From a bacterium (GTDB lineage Bacteria > Cyanobacteriota > Vampirovibrionia > Gastranaerophilales > Gastranaerophilaceae): 64,000 bases of DNA. The notes beneath the pieces are model-generated. The model searched no databases. It was not told the DNA's origin and saw only the letters and a list, made by a program, of their open reading frames with translations. The stretch spans positions 310,001-374,000 of the forward strand of contig JAGAJM010000006.1 of the NCBI GenBank assembly GCA_017626055.1, given 5' to 3'. A program made the position numbers and the translations under genes. Position 1 is the stretch's first letter. Each line of letters starts with the position of its first letter. Of this stretch, positions 25,921-34,061 are shown piece after piece.

Positions 25921-26581
25921 ATCAATAGTCCTTTTGTCAGGTGGTTTGGATTCTTTAGTTAGTTTAGGGTTGAAAAGAAATGAATTAAATGTTTCTTTGG
26001 CTTTAACTTTTGATTACGGGCAAAAATCTGCCCAACAGGAGATTGACGCTTCAAAAAAAATCTGTGAATATTATGGAATTGAGCATGTAGTTATAAAACT
26101 AGATTGGCTTAAAAATATTACTCAAACATCATTGGTTTCAGATGATAAAATTCCAACGGGGGATGCTCTAAATGATGGTAATCAATCTATGAAATCTGTG
26201 TGGGTGCCAAATAGAAATGGTTTATTTTTAAATATTGCAGGTAGTTTTGCGGATTCTTACGGATATGATTATATTTTAATAGGGGCAAATAAAGAAGAAG
26301 CTCAAACTTTTTCAGATAATACTCAGGAATTTATTGATGCTATAAATAAAGAGTTTGAATATTCTACTCAAAATGCTCCAAAGGTTGTTGCACCCTTGAT
26401 AAATTATATTAAAAATGATATAGTCATGTTAGCTTTGGATAGTGGTATTCCGTTAGAATTAACAAGAAGTTGCTATCAAGGTGGAGCAAAACATTGTGGG
26501 ATATGTGAGTCATGTGTAAGGCTAAAAAATTCACTTTTGGCTAATAATGACCAAAAATATATAAAGGTTTTATTTGAATAA
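25913..26581 (+). CDS. queC: 7-cyano-7-deazaguanine synthase
   Basis: Converts 7-carboxy-7-deazaguanine to preQ0 in queuosine synthesis, using ATP and ammonia. The 222 residues start at MTKSIVLLSGGLDS (PP-loop SGGLDS) and include the C-terminal zinc-binding cysteines in SCYQGGAKHCGICESC. The start at 25913 was chosen for family fit; the longer frame adds an extra methionine-rich stretch from the HEAT gene. The 3' end overlaps DUF366. It lies in a plus-strand operon with the HEAT gene, and folE2 (a queuosine/folate entry enzyme) is at 48779. Confidence 0.95.
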   Translation: MTKSIVLLSGGLDSLVSLGLKRNELNVSLALTFDYGQKSAQQEIDASKKICEYYGIEHVVIKLDWLKNITQTSLVSDDKIPTGDALNDGNQSMKSVWVPNRNGLFLNIAGSFADSYGYDYILIGANKEEAQTFSDNTQEFIDAINKEFEYSTQNAPKVVAPLINYIKNDIVMLALDSGIPLELTRSCYQGGAKHCGICESCVRLKNSLLANNDQKYIKVLFE

Positions 26582-27137
26582 TATGAAGACATTATTTATT
26601 GATGAAGAAATTAAGTATATAGGTTCACAGTTAGCACCTCATTGGATTTATAAAAATTTTAAAATCCAAGGTGATGCGATTGTTGCGTTTTGTGGTGAGT
26701 GTGAAGTGAAACTTACCGAAATGGTTGATATTGAAGATGTTATTAATAATGAACCTATTTATAGTAAATACATGCTTAGTTTTATATCTGAACAGTTTAA
26801 TATAGAACTTGTTGAAGGTGTTTTTAGACAACGTCTTTTGATGTGTTGTATTAAAGAAGCACTTGAAAAGAGAGGCTTTAGAGTATCAAGAAATGGTGAT
26901 GATTTGTTTGTTGATAACAGAAAATTGTCTGTTTCTATTGCTACAAAATCAATTACCTCTGTTTTGATTCATACAGGTGTAAATATTTTATCTGAAGGTG
27001 CGCCAATTCCTGTGTCAGCTTTGAGAAGTGATTTGGGTATTGATGATGTTAAGGAATTTGCACTAGAGGTTATGAAAAGGTATAGTGAAGAAATTGATGA
27101 TATAGTTCTTGCAAGTACAAAAGTTCGAGGTGTTTAA
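26574..27137 (+). CDS. DUF366 family protein
   Basis: A 187-residue protein matching the DUF366 pattern (LFIDEEIKYIGSQLAPHWIY near the start, later SVSIATKSITSVLIHTGVN). The family is of unknown function. A TTG start at 26574 has AAAGG six bases upstream; an ATG at 26583 is the alternative and lacks a well-placed site. It overlaps queC by eight bases and the SPOR gene by one (TAATG), so queC, DUF366 and the SPOR gene are coupled, suggesting a shared context. Confidence 0.85.
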   Translation: MNNMKTLFIDEEIKYIGSQLAPHWIYKNFKIQGDAIVAFCGECEVKLTEMVDIEDVINNEPIYSKYMLSFISEQFNIELVEGVFRQRLLMCCIKEALEKRGFRVSRNGDDLFVDNRKLSVSIATKSITSVLIHTGVNILSEGAPIPVSALRSDLGIDDVKEFALEVMKRYSEEIDDIVLASTKVRGV

Positions 27138-27901
27138 TGCTTAAAAATGCTGATAAAACTGAACAAACTTCTCATTTTACTTATGAGGAATATAAGAAAA
27201 AATCTAATAGGGGTGCAAATAAAGATGTATTAGTTTTTGTGTCTGTTTTTGCCGTTGGTTTAATCGTACTTTTAGGCTTTGCAAAAGTTTTATCACCAAA
27301 TGTTGATGTTGCAATTAGTGTTGATAATGAGATTGCCGCAATGGAAGAAGAAGCACGTACCGCTGCAATTGATGAGCGTTTACGACATCTAAAAATGGAA
27401 GATGAGGGTATTGAAATTGATGAAGATGCTGAGAAAATGTTCTCTCCAGAATTAGATGAAAAAGTTGTTCTTCCAAATCAACGAAAGAAAACAGTTGGCG
27501 AAGTTGAAGCTGAAAAAGCCTCTAAAAAGTTGACAACTGAAGATTTGGCAAAGGCAAATGATTCTGTAAATTCATTCAAACCTCTACCAAAAGAAGAAGC
27601 TGAAGAAGTTGTTAAAGAAATTAAAGTTCAACAGGCGGCTCAAAAACCTCAAACTCCACCAGCTCCAACACCTGCAAAACCAACAATTACCAGAGTTGTT
27701 GTTGGGTATTATGCAACAGAAAAACAAGCTGAGGTTGCTAAGTCAATTATTCAAGATGCAGGGGTTGGTGTAACTCCGATTGTTAAAAATATTGGCGGAT
27801 ATTATACTTTACAAGTTGGTTCTTACTCAACAAAAGAAGCTGCACAAGCTGCTGCAAACAATTTATTAAAAGCTAATTTCCCAGCAAGAATTGTCGAATA
27901 A
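27137..27901 (+). CDS. SPOR-domain cell-envelope protein
   Basis: A 254-residue single-pass membrane protein: cytosolic start, membrane helix about 31-50, a charged linker rich in Glu and Lys, a Pro/Ala linker, and a C-terminal SPOR domain (about 180-254) with VVVGYYATEKQAEVAK and GGYYTLQVGSYSTKEAA. SPOR domains bind denuded septal peptidoglycan glycan strands. It likely works at the divisome or envelope. The stop abuts the convergent gene at 27902 without intergenic space. Confidence 0.9.
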   Translation: MLKNADKTEQTSHFTYEEYKKKSNRGANKDVLVFVSVFAVGLIVLLGFAKVLSPNVDVAISVDNEIAAMEEEARTAAIDERLRHLKMEDEGIEIDEDAEKMFSPELDEKVVLPNQRKKTVGEVEAEKASKKLTTEDLAKANDSVNSFKPLPKEEAEEVVKEIKVQQAAQKPQTPPAPTPAKPTITRVVVGYYATEKQAEVAKSIIQDAGVGVTPIVKNIGGYYTLQVGSYSTKEAAQAAANNLLKANFPARIVE

Positions 27902-28480
27902 TTAACGTTTACCTTGTAAGGCTGCTAAAATTCCATTGCTTTCGTCTGCAAGTAGTTCTCGTATTGTTCTGTCGCTCATTGTGGAAAATTCAATTTCTGT
28001 TAATTCTGAATTAGGGTTTTCTTCTTTTATTCGTTTTGCAAATCCAATAAAGTCATTAAAATATTCTCTACGTTGTCCTGCGGTTAGCTTTGAATTTGCG
28101 ATTGTTTGTAGTTCATCAAGAGTTTTCCCTTTTTCAACTTCTTTTGAAATTATTTGTTTGAATAATTTACATTCATTGTAATTAAAGTTTAAATAATGCG
28201 CATTTAGAAGACGTTCAGATAGCGTTTTTGCTCTTGCAACTAAATTGAATATTATCCTATGATTAGGAAATGCTGGGTTAGATATTTCAAATTTACCACC
28301 TTTACGAAGCTCAAGGATGGTATTTTCTTCTAACCATTCTTCAAAATTTTTGCTAAAAGTATCTTCAAATTCTACAAGTTTTTGTTTGCTCCCACCAAAA
28401 TCAGTTTTTAATAATGTAGATTTTAGGTTAGGACCAAATTTTGCACCAAAATTTACATTGTAGTTATTTGAAATTTCCAT
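27902..28480 (-). CDS. Hypothetical protein with N-terminal NVNFGA motif
   Basis: A 192-residue predicted cytosolic helical protein. NVNFGAKFG at residues 8-16 is the FGA variant of the F-T-G-type motif. No family recognised. An AAAGGA site precedes the ATG. Its last base abuts the SPOR gene on the other strand. It lies immediately upstream, in the opposite direction, of the leaderless kdsA. Confidence 0.65.
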   Translation of the reverse strand: MEISNNYNVNFGAKFGPNLKSTLLKTDFGGSKQKLVEFEDTFSKNFEEWLEENTILELRKGGKFEISNPAFPNHRIIFNLVARAKTLSERLLNAHYLNFNYNECKLFKQIISKEVEKGKTLDELQTIANSKLTAGQRREYFNDFIGFAKRIKEENPNSELTEIEFSTMSDRTIRELLADESNGILAALQGKR

Positions 28481-28567
28481 TGTTAATCCTTTTCTTTTGG
28501 TATTAAATCTGTAAATATATTTTTTTGCTAAAGGTAAATATTACGTTAAATTGTATTGTCTTATTTG

Positions 28568-28596
28568 TTGATATTTTAGTATGTTTTGCATATAAT
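28568..28596 (+). promoter_or_regulatory. kdsA promoter (leaderless)
   Basis: TTGATA (28568-28573), 17 bases, TATAAT (28591-28596), six bases, ATG at 28603. A near-consensus sigma70 promoter whose start site would fall at or next to the A of the ATG. Confidence 0.75.
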
Positions 28597-28602
28597 TTTT
28601 GT

Positions 28603-29427
28603 ATGGAAAATATTAAGAGAATTAAATTAAGGGATTTTGAAATCGGTGGGGATAAATTAACTATTCTTGCTGGTCCTTGTGCTATTGAAAGCCAAGAAAT
28701 TTTAAATGAAACCGCTCAAGGTTTAAAAGAAATTACAAAAGAATTGGATATTAATTTTGTATTCAAATCATCTTTTGATAAGGCAAATCGTTCATCAATC
28801 ACATCTTTTCGTGGCCCAGGTATGGAAAAGGGGCTAGAGATGTTGCAATTGGTGAAAGAAAAATACGATTTACCAATTGTTACTGATATCCACACTCCAG
28901 ATCAGGCAAAACCTGTTGCTGAAGTTGCTGATATTTTACAAATCCCAGCGTTTTTATGCAGGCAGACAGATTTGTTGGTAGCAGCAGCTGAAACTGGTAA
29001 AATTGTGAATATTAAAAAAGGTCAATTTTTAGCGCCTGAACAAATGGGCAGTCTTGTTAAAAAGGTTGAAGATTCTGGTAATACAAATATTATGTTAACT
29101 GATAGAGGCTCTTCTTTTGGTTATAACAATTTGGTATCTGATTTTAGGGGAATACCTATTATGCAACAGTTTGGCTATCCAGTTGTATTTGATGCAACAC
29201 ATAGTGTTCAATTACCTGGGGCAAATGGTATTTGTTCTGGTGGGGATAGAAGATTTGTTCCTGTTTTAGCAAAAGCAGCAATGGCAGTTGGTGCAAATGT
29301 TTTATTCTTTGAAGTTCACCCTGATCCAGATAAAGCTAAATGTGATGGACCTAATATGGTTGCATTGAAGGATGCTAAAGAATTGTTTGCTACCTGCAAA
29401 AAGATATTTGAAGTAGTGAGAGCTTAA
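28603..29427 (+). CDS. kdsA: 3-deoxy-8-phosphooctulonate (Kdo-8-P) synthase
   Basis: Condenses arabinose 5-phosphate with phosphoenolpyruvate to make Kdo-8-phosphate for LPS. The 274-residue protein carries the KdsA-specific SSFDKANRSS, plus CRQTDLLVAA and THSVQLPG. The Cys26 in LAGPCAIES marks the metal-dependent class, unlike the Asn of the E. coli enzyme. The start at 28603 was chosen for family fit and for its promoter; the longer frame adds an unrelated 26-residue start. Presence of kdsA implies an LPS-bearing outer membrane. Downstream are an MBL hydrolase and pheS in the same direction. Confidence 0.96.
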   Translation: MENIKRIKLRDFEIGGDKLTILAGPCAIESQEILNETAQGLKEITKELDINFVFKSSFDKANRSSITSFRGPGMEKGLEMLQLVKEKYDLPIVTDIHTPDQAKPVAEVADILQIPAFLCRQTDLLVAAAETGKIVNIKKGQFLAPEQMGSLVKKVEDSGNTNIMLTDRGSSFGYNNLVSDFRGIPIMQQFGYPVVFDATHSVQLPGANGICSGGDRRFVPVLAKAAMAVGANVLFFEVHPDPDKAKCDGPNMVALKDAKELFATCKKIFEVVRA

Positions 29428-29437
29428 GAGGTTTGCA

Positions 29438-30067
29438 ATGATTACCATTAAGACATTTGTAGAAGGTCCTATTGACGCAAATAACTATCTTGTGATAGAT
29501 GAAGACTCAAAAGAAGCAGTTTTAATCGATTGTTCATCTGCAAGAGATGAGTTTATTCAAGCAATCAAAGATAGTGGTGTTAATCTTAAATATATTCTTC
29601 TTACTCATGGGCACTTTGATCATTTGTTAGGTGTTGATGGGTTTAAAGAGGCTTTTGGCGTTGAAACTTGTATTTCTGAAGATGATATGGGACAGGTTCG
29701 TTTAGTTCCAGATATGCTTCAAATGTTTTTAGGTATGATGGGTGGTAGTATTCCAAGTATTAAAAACTTTGTTAAAGACGGAGATATTATAAAGATTGGA
29801 AATACTGAAATCAAAGCGATTGCGACACCAGGACACACTAAAGGTGGAATGTGCTATTTGATAGAAGATAAACTTTTTTCTGGAGATACAGTATTTTTAG
29901 GTAGTTGTGGTAGATGTGATTTGCCAGAAGGTGATTTTGATACGATAGTAAAAAGTATTAAAGAAAAAGTATTTACTTTGCCAGAAAATGTTGAGGTATA
30001 TCCTGGACATGGTCCAAAAACAACAATAGCTCACGAAAAGAAATTTAATGAAATTATAAATTACTAG
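29438..30067 (+). CDS. Metallo-beta-lactamase-fold hydrolase (glyoxalase II-like)
   Basis: A 209-residue cytosolic MBL-fold enzyme: LTHGHFDHLLG is the binuclear zinc site, PGHTKGGM the third His, SGDTVFLG the bridging Asp and YPGHGPKTT the last His. This build matches the short glyoxalase II-like group, which acts on thioesters or other esters; the substrate is unknown. It is in an operon with kdsA and pheS, 10 bases after kdsA. Confidence 0.92.
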   Translation: MITIKTFVEGPIDANNYLVIDEDSKEAVLIDCSSARDEFIQAIKDSGVNLKYILLTHGHFDHLLGVDGFKEAFGVETCISEDDMGQVRLVPDMLQMFLGMMGGSIPSIKNFVKDGDIIKIGNTEIKAIATPGHTKGGMCYLIEDKLFSGDTVFLGSCGRCDLPEGDFDTIVKSIKEKVFTLPENVEVYPGHGPKTTIAHEKKFNEIINY

Positions 30068-30078
30068 AGGGATAAAAA

Positions 30079-31119
30079 ATGAAGGAACAATTAGAAAAAA
30101 TATATGCTGATGCTTCAGCTGATATCGAAAAAGCAGTTTCGGTAAAAGACTTAGAAGATATTAAATTTAAATATTTGAGCAGAAAAGGTGAATTTAACGA
30201 GATTAAAAAAGGGTTAAAAGACCTTTCTCCAGATGACAAAAGAATTGTTGGTTCTTTAGCAAATGAAATTACTCAAAAATTAGAATCTTCAATTTCTGAA
30301 AAGTTCCAAATTTTTTATGAACAAGAGTTGAATAAAAAGTTAGAAAAAGAAAGATTAGATGTAACTTTACCTGGTCAATATGTTCCACGTGGACATGTTC
30401 ACCCTTTAACTTCAACTACGAATGAAATTGTTTCTATTTTTCAAAGCCTAGGTTTTTCAGTTGCTCCGAATGAAAATTCACCTGAAGTTGAAACTGAATA
30501 CTTTAACTTTGATATGTTGAATGTTCCAAAAGATCACCCAGCTCGTGATGTTCAAGATACATTCTTTACAAATATTGCGGAAAATGTTGTATTAAGAAGT
30601 CAAACTTCTGGCGCTCAAATTCACGTTATGGAAGACCAAAAACCACCTATCAGAATTATTGCTCCTGGTAGAGTTTACAGAAATGAAAATATCAATTCTC
30701 GTAAAAATAATTTCTTCCACCAAATTGAAGGTCTTTATGTAGATAAAGATATTACATTCGGTGATTTGAAGGGTGTTTTAAACGAATTTATCAGAATTTA
30801 TTTTGGAGCAAGTCGTCCTACAAGATTTAGAAACAGTTTCTTCCCATTCACTGAACCTTCAGCTGAAATCGATGTTCAATGTATTATGTGTGAAGGTAAA
30901 GGTTGTAGAACTTGCTCTGGTACTGGCTGGTTAGAAATCTTAGGCGCAGGTATGGTTGACCCTAATGTATTGCGTGGCGTTGGTATTGACCCAGATGTTT
31001 ATTCAGGTTTTGCATTTGGTATGGGTGTTGAAAGACTTGCTATGCTAAAATACGCAATTGACGATATCAGATTGTTCTTCAATAACGACGTAAGATTTTT
31101 AGAACAATTCAAAAAGTAA
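30079..31119 (+). CDS. pheS: Phenylalanyl-tRNA synthetase alpha subunit
   Basis: Charges tRNA-Phe, with PheT as partner. The 346 residues contain an N-terminal coiled-coil arm (tRNA contact), HPLTSTTNEI, the motif 2 loop RNENINSRKNNFFHQIEGL, FPFTEPSAEIDV, and motif 3 GFAFGMGVERLAML. A CMCEGKGCRTC-type zinc-like insert is seen after FPFTEPS; it is common in PheS. The start follows an AGAGGG site. No pheT is adjacent, which is unusual; it must lie elsewhere. Confidence 0.97.
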   Translation: MKEQLEKIYADASADIEKAVSVKDLEDIKFKYLSRKGEFNEIKKGLKDLSPDDKRIVGSLANEITQKLESSISEKFQIFYEQELNKKLEKERLDVTLPGQYVPRGHVHPLTSTTNEIVSIFQSLGFSVAPNENSPEVETEYFNFDMLNVPKDHPARDVQDTFFTNIAENVVLRSQTSGAQIHVMEDQKPPIRIIAPGRVYRNENINSRKNNFFHQIEGLYVDKDITFGDLKGVLNEFIRIYFGASRPTRFRNSFFPFTEPSAEIDVQCIMCEGKGCRTCSGTGWLEILGAGMVDPNVLRGVGIDPDVYSGFAFGMGVERLAMLKYAIDDIRLFFNNDVRFLEQFKK

Positions 31120-31204
31120 GGGTAAAGGGGTAAATATAACTTTTTACACCGACCCGCCACCTTTTTAGGGGTAAGAGACGTATGATTTTAAGAAGAGGAA
31201 TGTA

Positions 31205-32572
31205 ATGTCTATTATTATAATGATTTTATTACTTAGTTTTTTGGTGCTTGTGCACGAAGCTGGACATTTTTACGCAGCAAGAGCGTTAGGTATTAAAGTT
31301 TCTAAGTTTGGATTTGGCTTGCCAATTGGTCCAACTTTATGGAGTAAACAGGTTGGTGATGTTGAAGTTTTAGTGCATGCATTTCTTTTGGGTGGTTATG
31401 TTTCTTTCCCAGACGATGAAAAAGAGTCTGGTGTTGTTATCCCTGATGAAGATAAATTTATGAACAAACCAGTTTGGAAAAGAATGATTGTGATTTCTGC
31501 TGGTGTTATTGCAAATATTATCACTGCAATAGTTTTTGTTTTGATTACAGCTTTTGTTTGGGGGAAATTACCATCTGGACAATATGAAGTTTATATCAAT
31601 AAAATTGTTGCTGAAAAAAGTGAATCTGTATGGGCTAGTGGTTTAGAAAAAGGTGATAGAATTATTAAAATCAATGGCTCTGATATTAATTCAAGCTATG
31701 CTCTAAACCTATATTCTAAGAATAGCAAACGTTATGATGGCAAAGTTGATAAAACTTCAGTGGATGAAACTCTAGATAAGTTGAAAACTTTGAACCAAAA
31801 ACTTGTAGATGTTGATATGATTGAAGATAAAACAGTTGTTGTTTTGCCTAAAAGAGTTGATGAGTTGGCTTTAACTATTGAAGATGAAGCTCTAAAAGGA
31901 TATAAATTATACAAAGATAACCAAGTTGCATTGAGTGATACTCAAGCAAAATTAAGAGATTTATTGAAAGATAAAACAACTTATAAAGCAGATGGTACAA
32001 CAACATTAGCTGATGTTGCTTATGCTATTACCGATACGCAAAGACCAATGAATATTACAGTATTACGTGATGGTAAAGAGATTGCTTTAAAAACTGTTTA
32101 TTCAAACGAAAAAGGTTTGATTGGAGTAATGGTTGAAGCTCGTGAGGTTTTAAGACCAACAAAAGATATTCCATCAGCATTGAAAGGTACTTTTAGTTAT
32201 CTTTGGGAACAAACTTATATGCTTGTATATGGTTTGTGGCAGTTGTTTACTGGTCAAATTCCTATCCAAGATATGCATGGAATTGTTGCTATTACAAAAA
32301 TTGGTGGTGATGTAATTCAAAATAGTGGATTTTTCTCAGGTTTATTGCTAACGGCAATGATTTCATTAGATTTGGCTTTAGTTAATTTCTTGCCAATTCC
32401 AGCATTAGATGGCGGACACTTTATGTTCCTTGTGATTGAAAAGATAAGACGTAAGCCTTTGGATGAGGATACAATTAATAAGATTAGTTCGGTATTTTTC
32501 CTATTGTTAATTGTATTTATGATATTTATTGTGTTCAATGATGTGTATGCCTTGATTAAACATAAATTTTAA
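31205..32572 (+). CDS. rseP: RIP-type site-2 zinc protease
   Basis: Intramembrane zinc protease that cuts anti-sigma factors or signal-peptide remnants. HEAGH at 17-21 in the first membrane helix and NFLPIPALDGGH near residue 395 are the metal ligands. A PDZ domain (GLEKGDRIIKINGS) is in the middle. At 455 residues it is somewhat larger than the usual 360-450 because of a charged insert between 165 and 250 (KTSVDETLDKLKTLNQKLV). It ends at a GNRA-loop terminator. Confidence 0.95.
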   Translation: MSIIIMILLLSFLVLVHEAGHFYAARALGIKVSKFGFGLPIGPTLWSKQVGDVEVLVHAFLLGGYVSFPDDEKESGVVIPDEDKFMNKPVWKRMIVISAGVIANIITAIVFVLITAFVWGKLPSGQYEVYINKIVAEKSESVWASGLEKGDRIIKINGSDINSSYALNLYSKNSKRYDGKVDKTSVDETLDKLKTLNQKLVDVDMIEDKTVVVLPKRVDELALTIEDEALKGYKLYKDNQVALSDTQAKLRDLLKDKTTYKADGTTTLADVAYAITDTQRPMNITVLRDGKEIALKTVYSNEKGLIGVMVEAREVLRPTKDIPSALKGTFSYLWEQTYMLVYGLWQLFTGQIPIQDMHGIVAITKIGGDVIQNSGFFSGLLLTAMISLDLALVNFLPIPALDGGHFMFLVIEKIRRKPLDEDTINKISSVFFLLLIVFMIFIVFNDVYALIKHKF

Positions 32573-32576
32573 AGAG

Positions 32577-32601
32577 GTTGAGCGAAAGCTCAACTTTTTT
32601 T
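32577..32601 (+). terminator. rseP terminator
   Basis: GTTGAGC GAAA GCTCAAC followed by seven T. A stable seven-bp stem with a GNRA loop. Confidence 0.92.
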
Positions 32602-32642
32602 ATGGTATAATTAACCTTGTATAAAAAGGGAGAAAAAGAGAG

Positions 32643-33974
32643 ATGTTAGATTTTATTCACACGCATGGAATGATTATTTCGGGTGCAATACTTCTAATTG
32701 CATACATCTTCATTGCCAGCGAAAAAATTCAAAAATCTGTTGTAGCTCTTGTTGGTGCAGCCTTGACAATGCTACTTGGATTAATTCCTCTAGAAGGACA
32801 TTTAGATATTGAAAATATGAAATACATCAAAGGTGTGTTTGAACACGTTGATTTTGAAGTGATTTTCTTACTTATTGGTATGATGATTATTGTTCATATC
32901 GCAAGTAGAAGTGGAGTGTTCAAATGGATGGCATTACATTTATTAAAGGCAACAAAAGGTCATCCAAAAACTGTTTTATTTGCATTAGCTGCGTTTACTG
33001 CAGTTGCATCAGCATTTTTGGATAACGTAACAACAGTTGTTCTTATGATGCCAATTACATTCATCATTGCAAAAGAATTCGAAGCAGATCCTGTACCATT
33101 TTTGATTACTGAAGTTTTAGCTTCAAATATTGGTGGTACTGCAACTTTAATTGGGGATCCGCCTAATATTATTATTGGAACAAGAGCAGGCTTAAGCTTT
33201 ATGGACTTTGTTCGTGAACTTTCTCCTGTTGTTGCAATTATTTTTATTGTGAGTACTTCAATGTTGGTGTTCATGTTCAGAAAAGGCTTAAAAGCAACTC
33301 CTGAAAAAATGGCACAAGTTGCAAATATGGATAATTCTAAAACAATTACAGATAAAGCTCTTATGATTCGTTCAGTGATTACATTGGCTTTAGTAATTTT
33401 AGGTTTTGTAACTCACGATATTACACACATTTCAGCTTATGTATTTGCGGTAGCTGGTGCAGCGTTCTTATTGTTGTTTGAAGAGCCAAAAGAAATTTAC
33501 AAAGATGTTGAGTGGTTAACTATTTTCTTCTTTGTAGGCTTGTTCATCATTATTGGTGGCTTTGAATCAAATGGTGGTATCAAATATTTGGCGGATCAAC
33601 TTATCGTTTTAACTAACGGAAGTTTGAATGCAGCTACAATGATTATTCTTTGGGCATCTGGTATTTTATCAGGTATCATCGATAATATTCCATACACAGC
33701 AACAATGGCTCCATTGATTTCTGAGTTGGTTAATCCAGCTAATCCAAATGCAATCACTGGTAATACTCAAGCTCTATGGTGGGCATTATCATTAGGTGCT
33801 TGCTTGGGTGGAAACTTGACTATTATTGGTGCAGCTGCAAATGTTATTGTTTCAGAAACTGCAGCATCACAAGGTCATAAGATTTCATTTATGAGATTTA
33901 TGAAATATGGTGCTTTGGTTACAATGATTTCACTTGCAATAAGTACTGCATATTTAGCAATTAAATATTTATAA
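32643..33974 (+). CDS. ArsB/NhaD-type ion transporter
   Basis: A 443-residue polytopic membrane protein of the ion-transporter superfamily, with about 11-12 helices. TLIGDPPNIIIGTRAG and SGIIDNIPYTATMAPLI match the two re-entrant substrate-loop signatures of ArsB, NhaD and P-protein relatives. It could export arsenite or exchange Na+/H+; the sequence alone does not separate the two, though NhaD is likely given no ars genes. It stands alone with a strong terminator. Confidence 0.88.
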   Translation: MLDFIHTHGMIISGAILLIAYIFIASEKIQKSVVALVGAALTMLLGLIPLEGHLDIENMKYIKGVFEHVDFEVIFLLIGMMIIVHIASRSGVFKWMALHLLKATKGHPKTVLFALAAFTAVASAFLDNVTTVVLMMPITFIIAKEFEADPVPFLITEVLASNIGGTATLIGDPPNIIIGTRAGLSFMDFVRELSPVVAIIFIVSTSMLVFMFRKGLKATPEKMAQVANMDNSKTITDKALMIRSVITLALVILGFVTHDITHISAYVFAVAGAAFLLLFEEPKEIYKDVEWLTIFFFVGLFIIIGGFESNGGIKYLADQLIVLTNGSLNAATMIILWASGILSGIIDNIPYTATMAPLISELVNPANPNAITGNTQALWWALSLGACLGGNLTIIGAAANVIVSETAASQGHKISFMRFMKYGALVTMISLAISTAYLAIKYL

Positions 33975-33992
33975 GTTGCATTTTTAAATATG

Positions 33993-34027
33993 AAAAGGCG
34001 GTAAGAATATTTTCTTACCGCCTTTTT
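33993..34027. terminator. Terminator between transporter and SLH gene
   Basis: AAAAGGCGGTAAGA, four-base loop, TCTTACCGCCTTTTT, nearly perfect and bidirectional. Confidence 0.9.
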
Positions 34028-34061
34028 GGTGATGAATTATCAACTGTAATTCGAATTTACG

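Noticed and set aside
28525-28602. Longer kdsA start with hydrophobic leader
   Set aside because: KdsA is cytosolic and begins near MENIKRIK; the extension covers the -35/-10 promoter.
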